From Bin55 sp009840545 (GTDB taxonomy: Bacteria; Pseudomonadota; Gammaproteobacteria; Pseudomonadales; Azotimanducaceae), in the NCBI GenBank assembly GCA_965208815.1, contig OZ242357.1, positions 2,852,001 to 2,916,000 of the forward strand: a stretch of 64,000 nt of DNA, given 5' to 3'. Below the pieces are notes generated by a model. The model saw nothing but the letters and a program-made list of their open reading frames with translations, did not search any database and had not been told where the DNA came from. How positions within the stretch are numbered: position 1 is the first letter of the stretch; the number at the start of each line of letters is the position of its first letter. Both the position numbers and the translations under genes were made by a program. Positions 1 to 8,371 of the stretch are shown one piece after another.

Positions 1-375
1 ATTCAAGAGTAGCCACCCAAAGAAAACGAGCAAGGAAAACCCAACCAGACAGTCGCGGTGCGGAGAGCGTCACAAAGCCGTACTTTCTACAACCGGTTTC
101 GTGGGGGGAGTGTTGAAGCAACTCCAAAACGAGACATCACTCGCCTGAACTCCAGAAGCTACAAGGACTTGTACTTCCAAACGCATGTCAGCCTGGAAAG
201 CCCTGCCAAAGACGATCAGCACGTCCATTACCCAAAAACTCTTCCGAACCGTCACAGGATGGAATACGCACATTCTCGTCTGCTCGGACAAAGCTTGAGC
301 AGGAGTCAGGAAACCGAGCGCACCAGGTCTTCAGCAAGTCTAGGTACGAACAGCAATCACCGCCGATAGGATTGT
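1..375. other. No gene recognised
   Basis: I see no convincing gene here. Short open frames exist on both strands (58-369 plus, 70-291 minus), but neither gives a recognisable protein, a start with a Shine-Dalgarno sequence or a plausible domain. The segment lies downstream of the minus-strand gene that ends at 376. I found no clear terminator hairpin. Confidence 0.5.
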
Positions 376-2322
376 CTACTCTGAGTCCTCAGATTCCACA
401 GCGTCGGTATAAATGACCGCACCCGAGACTGCGGCACCTCCGACACCTCCAAAATGAATAAATTCTGTACCTATTCGGTGACCCATTCCTTGCGAAATCT
501 GTTCGACCGAATTGGCGTCTCGTTCGTTCAGATAGGACTTGGCATGGTTAACCTGATCCTCGTCTAGACTCTTTGACCACTTGTTGAACGAAATCAGTCT
601 CATTGCTGCAAACGACTTTAACTCATCCGACGGAAGACCGTCGATGGACTCATAGAGCTCGCTTGCATCGTGTGACGCCCACGTGCTCACTACACTTTGG
701 TAGTAGGCTTCGCGTTGAGAATTGGAGAGTCGATTCGCCAGCACCCAAGCCTCATCGATATCCCCACTTCTTACCAATGCACCCCCAACAGAATTGAGTG
801 CATACGCTAACGTTGGACCCTCGCGGACCTGGGACAGCAATGCAAGTGCTTTCTCAATGTCCGAATAGGCAATATTGGACAAGACTTGTGCTTCAAGTCC
901 TATTTGGTTCTCACCGATGGGCTGTTGAAGAGCAATATCAAACGCAAGCTGTGGATCTCTGCTAGCAACTTGGTAGAGAATTGACGGAAGCAGAGTCGTT
1001 CGCTGGTCCTCGACGTCTGGGTTGTTGAGTACCCATTCAAGTGCTGCCAACGGGTCCTTGTTCGCCCATACACTCATTACTTGGAAGGCTGTCATTAGCT
1101 GATATTCGCCTCCATCCATGTTTGCCATCAGATTGGCGGCCTCTTCGGGAGCAGTTTGTGCTAAAGCGGTTAGGGCGGAGCTCATCGCAGCGTCTCGGGC
1201 GTTTTCAGGCAAGAGATCAAGACTGTCGAGCACTTCACGCGGATTGCTTCTACCCCATGTTGAAGCAATGCTGTGAACCAATGAGTTGCGCAAGCTCTTG
1301 GAGTCCACGGACTGCACCGCAGCGAGCGCTGCTTCAGGGTCCAGTCTTGCCCAAGCACTCACTACGTTCATAATGACGGTGTTGTGTGTATCGTTCTCCA
1401 TTGTTCGAACAAAGTCGAAGGCACTTTGTGCATCCGCTTGTACAAGCTTGTGGATAACTGCGGACAGGACAGACGTCTTGGATGTCCAGTCAGTCAGCGT
1501 GTTACTAATCTTTCCCAAGACAGACATGCCGTCCTCTTCAACCCACGCTTCAGCGACTTGAATAAGCGTTCCCGTTTGAGCTGTGTCGAGCAGGTCGTCT
1601 CCGATGAGAGTGTCCCAAGCTGATTCTGGGTCCTCAATCGCTTCGGAGAGATTGGACTGCGTCACGATGTTTTGGGCGACACGTGCATTGCCCAATTGAC
1701 GCCCGATTTCAATACGCACGGCATCCGAAAGATCATCACGCGACTCCAGGATGCCGCGTAGAGCTGCAAGCTTTCCAAATCCGTCCAATCTTTTTGCATT
1801 AGCTATCGCATCGTCCAAGTGCGTGAGTGCCCATTCGCCGAAGACCGTTGCCAGAAGATCTCCGTGTTGCAGTCTCGGCAAGTTCGAAACTTGCTTGACG
1901 GCACTCTTGGGGTCGAGCGAAGCGTACCTGCGGAAGATTGTGCCTTGTACAAGTTGCCTGCGGCTGGTATGCTCGATTGCAATCGACTGTTCAAGGAGAC
2001 TGAGGAGTTCCTTTTGTCCCGCAGAAGCTAGTGTGTTGTGCAATGCTACTGAAAGACCAAAATTGCCTTGGTGCCTCAAGAGAGTCCCCATGGGTCCATC
2101 GTCGTGTGTTCCCTTCAAGGGCGACGCACCAACACTGCCTTGTTCGCTCGGTGCACCTATAAATTCCTCGTTGCTAACTATTGAACGTCCGTCGTCTGAG
2201 AAACTACTCCCCGTGAACATCGAATTTGCAACAAAGACACCAAGCATGGCACCTCCCCCTATCCCAAGGCCCATCATGAACTGAAAGGAAAGACGGAATG
2301 GTTTAGTTTCTTGTGAATCCAT
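376..2322 (-). CDS. Membrane-anchored periplasmic helical-repeat protein (paralogue A)
   Basis: Unknown function. The 648-residue protein has one N-terminal hydrophobic segment (about residues 12-32) and then a long, probably periplasmic, helical region. From about residue 100 there are repeats of roughly 35-70 residues carrying an alanine-rich WA..DP.AAL core, for example SAWARLDPEAALAAV and VWANKDPLAALEWVL, which look like TPR or HEAT-type superhelical repeats. It is clearly a paralogue of the protein at 33001-34794: both share the N-terminal anchor, an ILESRDDL segment followed by an xLLGN-type segment, and the same repeat register. No catalytic motif is visible. It stands alone on the minus strand. 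Scaffold or protein-interaction roles are guesses. The ORF is certain; the function is not. Confidence 0.85.
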   Translation of the reverse strand: MDSQETKPFRLSFQFMMGLGIGGGAMLGVFVANSMFTGSSFSDDGRSIVSNEEFIGAPSEQGSVGASPLKGTHDDGPMGTLLRHQGNFGLSVALHNTLASAGQKELLSLLEQSIAIEHTSRRQLVQGTIFRRYASLDPKSAVKQVSNLPRLQHGDLLATVFGEWALTHLDDAIANAKRLDGFGKLAALRGILESRDDLSDAVRIEIGRQLGNARVAQNIVTQSNLSEAIEDPESAWDTLIGDDLLDTAQTGTLIQVAEAWVEEDGMSVLGKISNTLTDWTSKTSVLSAVIHKLVQADAQSAFDFVRTMENDTHNTVIMNVVSAWARLDPEAALAAVQSVDSKSLRNSLVHSIASTWGRSNPREVLDSLDLLPENARDAAMSSALTALAQTAPEEAANLMANMDGGEYQLMTAFQVMSVWANKDPLAALEWVLNNPDVEDQRTTLLPSILYQVASRDPQLAFDIALQQPIGENQIGLEAQVLSNIAYSDIEKALALLSQVREGPTLAYALNSVGGALVRSGDIDEAWVLANRLSNSQREAYYQSVVSTWASHDASELYESIDGLPSDELKSFAAMRLISFNKWSKSLDEDQVNHAKSYLNERDANSVEQISQGMGHRIGTEFIHFGGVGGAAVSGAVIYTDAVESEDSE

Positions 2323-2593
2323 GCCAGTAAGTTCTCCTGATTGGGGTAGGGCTATCCTGACTCGTGTGTAACGAACAAGATCGGTACAGAATCAATTCCA
2401 GTTAAGTATACGTCTAGATGCGAAAGGGGGGCTAGAAGTTACGCATCTTGCGGAAGATTAGTTGTGCCTTGCATTGTGATTCAAACTCGCCAGAAATTCA
2501 ACAGAGCTCCCTCCGGATTCGGACGCTACTAATGCGATTCGGTCGAAAAAAAAAATTTAAATTGTTGGTGAACGCAAGTGTTGAGGTTGAAGC

Positions 2594-3304
2594 ATGATTC
2601 CACGCGACTACATCATCGAATTCAAGGACCAAGCTCCATGGATTTCAGACTTTCAGATCGAGCAAGATTTAGTTATAAGTCGCGCACTGGTCTATATTTT
2701 CTCGGATCAACTACTCGCCGGCGCATTAGCGTTTCGGGGTGGTACAGCACTCTACAAGCTCTACGTGAAACCCGCGGCTCGCTACTCACAGATGTTGATT
2801 TGGTTCAAGTTAGACCCGAACCGGCCAGCGCTCTGATGGATCGATTGCGAAATGTGTTGGAACCGTGGCTAGGTAAGGCACATTGGAAGCAAACCAAAGA
2901 CTGGGTTACGTTTTCCTTCCGCTTTGCGTCGGAAGAGTCGGTTGCAGTAATTTGCGTCCAAAATTCGAAATCAACACTCGCTAACACTTCGCCATCGTGG
3001 GGTTTATGAAACAACCGTTCTCCGTCAACAAGTGATGGTTCTCCGGTACCACAGCCATTACGATGTACATGCTTGACGAACGCCACTAACAAAGTTGCGT
3101 GCACTATACCAGCGCAATAAGGGCCGTGACTTGTTTGACTTAGTCACAGGAAAACGGCAAACCACAGAACTCGCAGTTCCTCGCCGATATGAGTGCCCTT
3201 GTCCGACCGAACATTGGGTGGCAACCTCAAGACGCAGCGAAAGGGTTATGGACTGTCTAATCTCTCGCCTTCCATGCAAACCTTGGAAGCGTGCAACAAT
3301 GTGA
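2594..3304 (+). pseudogene. Decayed AbiEii-type nucleotidyltransferase toxin
   Basis: Three reading frames together give an AbiEii/AbiGii-type nucleotidyltransferase, the toxin half of AbiE systems. The first frame holds LAGALAFRGGTALYKLYV and breaks at PAARYS, just before the nucleotidyltransferase DxD region. A second frame resumes at TDVDLVQVRPEPAS. A third gives FEINTR, a stop, HFAIVGF, PFSVNK, a second stop, then WFSGTTAIT. A further shift restores LRALYQRNKGRDLFDL and a C-terminal LISRLP segment. Compared with the family, the two stops sit where Glu and Arg codons are expected, consistent with single substitutions. No AbiEi antitoxin gene lies beside it. The many lesions make the product inactive. 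Family assignment is from recalled consensus. Confidence 0.85.
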
Positions 3305-3626
3305 GTACTGAGCACCCAATATCCGCATTTCGTTACAAGACACGATATGGACAAGAGCACATATAACAAATTTTTGGCGGCGTCGCTGCCAACGATACGA
3401 TAGGTGCCTAGTTCGTGCCAATCAGTACAGGGTTATATATCTTGAACACGCTTCTGCAGCTATGACAGCAACGGCTCGCCATACAGGATCTTGGCCGGCG
3501 ACGGCAAGTGATTGGCTCCTACGGACAGAAGACAATGCGGCAGCTGTGGTTCCCAAATTCTGGCAATGAAAAATCGTTAAGCGGGATCAAGGCTTCTTGG
3601 TACCAAGATCAGTCAGCGAGTGAACT
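3305..3626. other. Intergenic stretch holding one copy of a 60-bp repeat
   Basis: There is no intact gene between the AbiEii relic and the outer-membrane protein gene. The one structured element I see is the repeat at 3444-3503. In one plus-strand frame that repeat would encode YDSNGSPYRILAGD followed soon by a stop, which looks like the tail of a broken secreted-protein gene. Confidence 0.5.
3444..3503 (+). repeat. 60-bp inverted repeat, copy 1
   Basis: This 60-bp segment matches the minus strand of 4512-4571 with five mismatches by my alignment (about 92% identity). In the shared frame both copies encode a xYDSxGSPYxILAGD peptide; three differences change an amino acid and two are silent. 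The copies face each other across about 1 kb that contains the outer-membrane protein gene and the IS scraps. They could be duplicated gene tails or part of a dispersed repeat. Confidence 0.75.
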
Positions 3627-4199
3627 TTAAAACTTCCACTTGTAAGCGCCATGGATTCCAGTTGCTTCCGCGTCGTCACTGAAAACGTGAGACAAAGTAA
3701 CGACGAGTTCGGTTCTCCAAGTCATCTCATACCCAAATCCGAACTCAATGTGGGGACCACGGGACGTATTCGTCTCTGTTGTGTTACCTCCCTTGATATT
3801 GAAATATACTCGCTGACGGATGGTCGACCAACCCAGTTTGCCCACAAGTGCCAGTCTTTCCTGAACCGGATATGAGAATGTCGCAAAGGCCGTAGTGTAC
3901 CAATTGGAAGCGGAACGATCGATATTGGAGCTCACTAGGTCGGTGTCCGTGTCGTCCCCAATAAAGGCGATGAGGTCGTCTGGATCAATTGGTGGAGTGG
4001 AGCGCAACACGAGCTCAATTCCGAAGTTCTGGCTGATTTGTGCGCCAAAGCCCAAACTGGTTCCTAGGCCCTCACCGACTGCATGGTCGACGTTCTCGGC
4101 ATACAGCGATGTCCCAACCAGAAGGTACCAGTGAGAAATATTCTGCGCCAGTCCATTGACGGAGAAAACGCAAAGGAGAATGATGACTAGTGACTTCAT
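3627..4199 (-). CDS. Outer-membrane beta-barrel protein, OmpA-like porin family
   Basis: The 190-residue protein starts with a typical signal peptide (MKSLVIILLCVFSVNGLAQ, cleavage near residue 19). The mature part alternates polar and hydrophobic residues, as in an eight-stranded beta-barrel: for example NFGIELVLRST, WYTTAFATFSYPV, ERLALVGKLGW and ELVVTLSHVF. It ends in an aromatic-terminated strand (GAYKWKF) with the C-terminal Phe that BAM recognises. This fits the small OmpA/OmpW-like barrel superfamily, which acts in the outer membrane. The substrate or role is unknown. It is a single gene between decayed DNA on both sides. Confidence 0.75.
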   Translation of the reverse strand: MKSLVIILLCVFSVNGLAQNISHWYLLVGTSLYAENVDHAVGEGLGTSLGFGAQISQNFGIELVLRSTPPIDPDDLIAFIGDDTDTDLVSSNIDRSASNWYTTAFATFSYPVQERLALVGKLGWSTIRQRVYFNIKGGNTTETNTSRGPHIEFGFGYEMTWRTELVVTLSHVFSDDAEATGIHGAYKWKF

Positions 4200-4319
4200 G
4201 CTGACCCTCCGGAAATCACGCTTCAGAACCCGTTTGTGATGGCGGGTCCGCAGTTACCCAATCCACTTGATTTGAGCAAATTTCCGGCACTTTGTCAAAG
4301 GCTGGTGCATGAAACAGGC

Positions 4320-4418
4320 AATCCGCCGGAGCTCGCGGTGTGGGCCGAGCTCAAGGTGCATGGCAACGCGCACGTGCAGTTCGAGAAGTGCCAGTACTCA
4401 GTGCCGTTCCGGCTGGGC
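4320..4418 (+). mobile_element. IS21-family transposase (IstA) remnant
   Basis: In one plus frame this GC-rich stretch encodes PELAVWAELKVHGNAHVQFE followed by KCQYSVPFRL. That closely follows the C-terminal region of IS21-family IstA transposases, which carry a VHPDCHVxFDxxxYSVPxRL-like signature. Only about 33 codons match. The frame then runs into an unrelated IS256-like scrap on the other strand. No terminal repeats, IstB or catalytic domain remain, so this is a fossil fragment. Confidence 0.6.
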
Positions 4419-4433
4419 TGGTGGGGCGGTCGC

Positions 4434-4520
4434 TGCGGCTCCCTCGTGCTCGCCCAGCCACAGGCCCAACACGTCCTTGGGGCCTCCCTCGTCGATGCCG
4501 ATCGCCAGATACGTCGCCCG
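4434..4520 (-). mobile_element. IS256-family transposase remnant
   Basis: The minus strand encodes ATYLAIGIDEGGPKDVLGLW followed by LGEHEGA. This is the conserved stretch near the second catalytic Asp of IS256/mutator transposases, which usually reads (Y)LAIGVD..G.K.VLG.W...EGA. Only about 29 codons remain. The match stops abruptly at its 3' end, where the IS21-like scrap begins, and at its 5' end, where the 60-bp repeat begins. It is a truncated relic. Confidence 0.75.
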
Positions 4521-4571
4521 CCAAGATCCAGTATGGAGAGCCGTAGCTGTCATAGGTGCAGAAGCGTGTTC
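4512..4571 (-). repeat. 60-bp inverted repeat, copy 2
   Basis: This is the second copy of the repeat at 3444-3503, in the opposite orientation. It overlaps the upstream edge of the IS256 scrap by a few bases, so the junction between the two elements lies within it. In the shared frame it encodes CTYDSYGSPYWILAGD. Confidence 0.75.
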
Positions 4572-4658
4572 TTGAATTCTGCTGCCGTTGATGGCGTTGG
4601 GCACAATGTCAATTTTCGTCTCGAGCGACCAACTTCCAACGAATAGCGTCCGCAACCC

Positions 4659-7600
4659 TTAGCGATTTAGGCGGCTTAACCGATACAAGATCCAAGTGCA
4701 CTGAGGATTTAGATAGGTCAAATTCTCCTGCATGAATCCAGCCAGAGCCATCTTTCGGATCCACGTGTAATTGCCTCTCGCCTCGAGAGTCGAGAAGAAC
4801 AAAATTGTGAACTCCAATCGACCAACAAGTCCGTATGAGGTTGGAAAGTGGTAGAAAAGAGACCATTTTCCACCAAAAGGCAGTTCTGCGGAGAATCGGG
4901 CGGTCTCCACGTCGGTGCCAAACGTCGCCAACGCGGTTGGACGGTACCTGCCGTAGGTATCAGACCAAGGTGCTGCCATAATCCTCCAGGTCCTGTTTCC
5001 CCTGAGTTTGTTCCAACTGAAACCATCCAATCCCATAGCCCGGATTGGCGCTAATGGAGGTGGATCCCACAGCCATTGTAAGTTCTGAACCGCTCGAGAT
5101 TCGGACTGACTCTCCCAGTTCACAAGTCGAAATCCCGAGTCTAAGTTATCCACAATTACGGTGTTTTCATCAAAAGGATTCCACGAAATCTCAGTGACAG
5201 GAGGAAGCAGTGTCTCTTCAGTGATGTCCGCAGGGTCGAGTACAGACTCTCTTAGAGAGCGTAGGTAGGTTCCTCCTTGATTTTGGGAATAGAATGTGGC
5301 GACTGAAACGCCTTCAATTTTTTCCTCTGCATACAGGTTAATCCGATAGGCCGTTTTGCCCGGCACTTCTAAGCATATACCTGTATCTATCGTGTCGAGA
5401 TAGTGGTCAGTGTAGAACTCCACCACTCCGGTAACGTCGGTGTCGTTTCGGATCTTGAAAGAACCCCGGTGTGTGAAGGGTGCATCTTGGACTTCTACCC
5501 GAACAACCTCCAACCTCGAAGTGCTAAATGCAGGAGCATGTGTCGACTCGTACCATTCATCCAGAAGTGGGATCAACGATCTTGATGAGTCCTTGAGCCC
5601 GTTAGTCGCAGTGTCTGCATGCGACATGGAGTATTCCGCAATCCGCTTCGATTCCTGATCGAGCAGGTCCTGGAGTCTTGCATTGCCATAGAGTCCTACG
5701 AGAGCTCGGTAGGTGCCAGACAACCTCTGTTCCACTGCTGACCTTCTGAGCGAGATGTCGTCACTTTGAAGCAATTCTGACATCTTCATGGACTGAACGG
5801 AAAATGAAGCGTCACTGAGCATGAAGCGTTCGTACAGCCTTCCTTCAAGTCGAGTTGGATCTACCCGTGGATAGACTCCAAAAAAAATCTTAACCACAGT
5901 ACTTGGATAGATGGCCGTCAAGTCTGCAATCTCTTCAACAAACGCAATGTCAGTCGGAGCCGTATTGGGATCGTCGGGTCCCATCACGGTGTCAATCAGA
6001 AGCATCCTCTTCATGTGGTTCAATGCCAGTCCCTCCCACCCTATCGGGGTGACTAGGAAGGGAAAGTACTGTTCTGCAACAGCACTCAACAGGTTTCCTC
6101 CGAGAATATTGGTGTAGTCATAAAAGAAAATGTTTTCTGTCACATACTGCTGACGTTGGTCATCTGTCATGTCAAAGGTCAAGTACCTTTCATACATCTC
6201 ATCCATCTTTGCGGTAGGAAATCCACTCTCACGTATCAACACCATGCCCGGTTGTGAATAGAGGAACGGCATGTTGTAGCCACCGACAAGTCGGAGGTGA
6301 TTGGGTACTTCTACGAATGTCAGTGAACGGTAAGGAAAAGGCAATCCAGCCTCCGATAAATCCGAAAGTCGGTCCTTTATGAATCCCAACATCAAGCTCC
6401 AAATGGCAGTCATCGACTCGGTCTGCTCGAATTGTTGGTGATGAAGGAGCAGTTCGATCTCGACTTCGCCCGCATTGGCAGTGTGCGATTGGAATTCGGA
6501 GGCAACGATTGCAAAATGTGGTACTTCGCCACTGCTCTGGATCTGGTAGTGAATAGAGTCTTCAGAAGCCAGAAGCAAGCGTTCCGGTGCAGCCAATTTC
6601 CAGTTCTTGTTCGCAAGATGGATATCGAGGTCAACAGAATACGTGTCCACGGGTGTTTGCATCGACTGGACCGACTTGTCGATTTCTAGGGGCAACGGTA
6701 CGGGATACCATCGGACTCCCGGCATCAGTGCGACAAACCGATGATCAAAGATTGAATTCTTCGTTCCAAGCAATTTGGGCATTTGCGGTGAAGATCCTGA
6801 CGTTCTAAGGTAATCTCTTTCTGAATCTGGATAGCCAAAGTTCACGTCTGGTACTCCCTTTCCACGTATCGAGACAATCCATGTATTGCTAGTAGATTCG
6901 TTGCTGGATAGAGGAATAGTGAGAAGTCCGTCCACAAAGGAATAGTCCCGGTCCATCTCGTCGACACGAACGTGGTCCAGTTCCATTCCCGGGTTGAACG
7001 AAAATTGAAGCGAGTCCAACGACGTGTCGTTTGCTCTCACCACAAGGTCAACATCAACGAGCAAACGAATACCAGGGTCGACTTCCACCTTTCCACTGAT
7101 GTTGGTGAGTTCCAATGAGACCTGGTCGGAAAAATTTCTGTGCGTGGATGCGACACGTTGCTCTTCTTGAAACTCACGGTTTACGACAAAACCGTGAACA
7201 AAAAGACCTGCAACCCCCACTCCTAAACATGCCAGAGCAATATATATGTAACGCGATCGAAGTACATCGCGTCTTGAGTCAAGAAAAGCTGCAGCCAAGC
7301 ATAAACCGGCCGCGATAACGATCCAAACAAGTCGATTGAGCAGAATCGAATTGGTGCTGAAATACGGCAAAATTTCCGAAACCAGTATGGAGTGAGTTGC
7401 ACAATAGGACACCATCTCTCTCCAACTAAATGGGACCAATTGAATGAGGACCAGATGGAGGAATGCGACAGCTAGAGTCGCTACGCCCACCAGCATCCTA
7501 CTTCTCAAAACCTGTTGGAGGAGTAGTGCGAGAGCTCCATAGAACACTATGGTTACGGGAACATCCACAAGAATCAGATTCAAGATCGACATCGGTTCGG

Positions 7601-8042
7601 GTGCAGGACCAAAGTCCAAACCAAAGACTTCTCCGAGCAGTGAAACTCCAAAGATCACAGTGAAGTTCACTAGGGGAATTACGAACACCAGCGTCGAAAT
7701 GCCGAGAAGCGATCCTGCAATCCAACAGACATTCATGTGTCTCTTGGCATGGATGGTATCCATTAAGTCGCTGCTCCGCATTCGCTCGGAGTGCACTAAG
7801 GTCAATGCAACCACGACGAACTGCAGCAAGAAGAAATGTATGGAATCGATGTTTCCAACGACAAACTGGGTACCGTTGTAGCCCAAGTTTGGAGATCTAA
7901 CGGTGAAGTAGGTCTGATACATTGCTGCAAACACATACGAAATTTGCAGCAGAAAACTTAGAAATAGGAATAGAAGCTTGTAGTGGTAGGAACGCGTTAG
8001 TTCCTTAATGGTGCATCGGGTGATGGCCAAAATCTCTTTCAT
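4659..8042 (-). CDS. ABC-2-type permease fused to an M1-peptidase-like periplasmic region; C-terminus frameshifted
   Basis: The 1127-residue ORF begins with about 270 residues of ABC-2-type permease: roughly six to seven hydrophobic helices, for example LLFLFLSFLLQISYVFA and ILNLILVDVPVTIVFYGALA. A long extracytoplasmic part follows that resembles the M1-aminopeptidase-like region of ABC-2/M1 fusion proteins (VEVPNHLRLVGGYNMPFLYS, ESGFPTAKMD). The zinc site is missing: where HExxH would be expected I see EQYFPFLVTPIGWEG. Near residue 1060 (about position 4800) the golvesin/xanthan-lyase-type end domain leaves this frame. The next minus frame continues with VDPKDGSGWIHAGEFDL and SLRVADAIRW and stops at 4609. 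One base lost in the attttg tract near 4800 would explain this. No ABC ATPase gene is adjacent. Confidence 0.75.
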   Translation of the reverse strand: MKEILAITRCTIKELTRSYHYKLLFLFLSFLLQISYVFAAMYQTYFTVRSPNLGYNGTQFVVGNIDSIHFFLLQFVVVALTLVHSERMRSSDLMDTIHAKRHMNVCWIAGSLLGISTLVFVIPLVNFTVIFGVSLLGEVFGLDFGPAPEPMSILNLILVDVPVTIVFYGALALLLQQVLRSRMLVGVATLAVAFLHLVLIQLVPFSWREMVSYCATHSILVSEILPYFSTNSILLNRLVWIVIAAGLCLAAAFLDSRRDVLRSRYIYIALACLGVGVAGLFVHGFVVNREFQEEQRVASTHRNFSDQVSLELTNISGKVEVDPGIRLLVDVDLVVRANDTSLDSLQFSFNPGMELDHVRVDEMDRDYSFVDGLLTIPLSSNESTSNTWIVSIRGKGVPDVNFGYPDSERDYLRTSGSSPQMPKLLGTKNSIFDHRFVALMPGVRWYPVPLPLEIDKSVQSMQTPVDTYSVDLDIHLANKNWKLAAPERLLLASEDSIHYQIQSSGEVPHFAIVASEFQSHTANAGEVEIELLLHHQQFEQTESMTAIWSLMLGFIKDRLSDLSEAGLPFPYRSLTFVEVPNHLRLVGGYNMPFLYSQPGMVLIRESGFPTAKMDEMYERYLTFDMTDDQRQQYVTENIFFYDYTNILGGNLLSAVAEQYFPFLVTPIGWEGLALNHMKRMLLIDTVMGPDDPNTAPTDIAFVEEIADLTAIYPSTVVKIFFGVYPRVDPTRLEGRLYERFMLSDASFSVQSMKMSELLQSDDISLRRSAVEQRLSGTYRALVGLYGNARLQDLLDQESKRIAEYSMSHADTATNGLKDSSRSLIPLLDEWYESTHAPAFSTSRLEVVRVEVQDAPFTHRGSFKIRNDTDVTGVVEFYTDHYLDTIDTGICLEVPGKTAYRINLYAEEKIEGVSVATFYSQNQGGTYLRSLRESVLDPADITEETLLPPVTEISWNPFDENTVIVDNLDSGFRLVNWESQSESRAVQNLQWLWDPPPLAPIRAMGLDGFSWNKLRGNRTWRIMAAPWSDTYGRYRPTALATFGTDVETARFSAELPFGGKWSLFYHFPTSYGLVGRLEFTILFFSTLEARGNYTWIRKMALAGFMQENLTYLNPQCTWILYRLSRLNR

Positions 8043-8371
8043 CTTCGTCGCTCTCGTTACATTAGGAGTAATGAAGTCCGGCGCACCACCTTAATTCCTA
8101 AGTTGTCAGCAGGTCATATTCATTGGAGTTCTCCTCAGTTGGAAGGGGAGTGCCGGACGCACATTGTTGAAACGTACTTTACCACAAGATTGGCGTTTCT
8201 GGAGCTTCTCTTTGAGACATCTCTCATCTTTGCATTAGAAGAAGGAGCTAGAGTGTGGCTTTGACAATTTCGAACTCGAAAATGGAGAACAACTCAGGTG
8301 AGAGTAAATGTCAGGGAAAGGATTGGCCCGAGGGAGTCTCGAGCCAATCCATTCTTTTAGCTCTTCAATCG
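8043..8371. other. Intergenic region between two minus-strand genes
   Basis: This carries the terminator of the ARPP-1-like gene (8320-8350) and presumably the promoter of the permease-fusion gene starting at 8042. I recognise no coding sequence. A short plus-strand frame running from 8255 into the next gene is antisense noise. Confidence 0.5.
8320..8350 (-). terminator. Stem-loop terminator, 13 bp
   Basis: A 13-bp stem with one G-U pair in the minus orientation (GGATTGGCTCGAG / CTCGGGCCAATCC) closes a 5-nt loop. It lies about 20 bases downstream of the stop of the gene at 8372-9400. A short T run follows on the minus strand and a longer one (attcttt) on the plus strand, so it may act in both directions. 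Confidence 0.6.

Noticed and set aside
1..375. Open frames on both strands (103 and 73 codons)
   Set aside because: No start context, homology or composition that supports coding.
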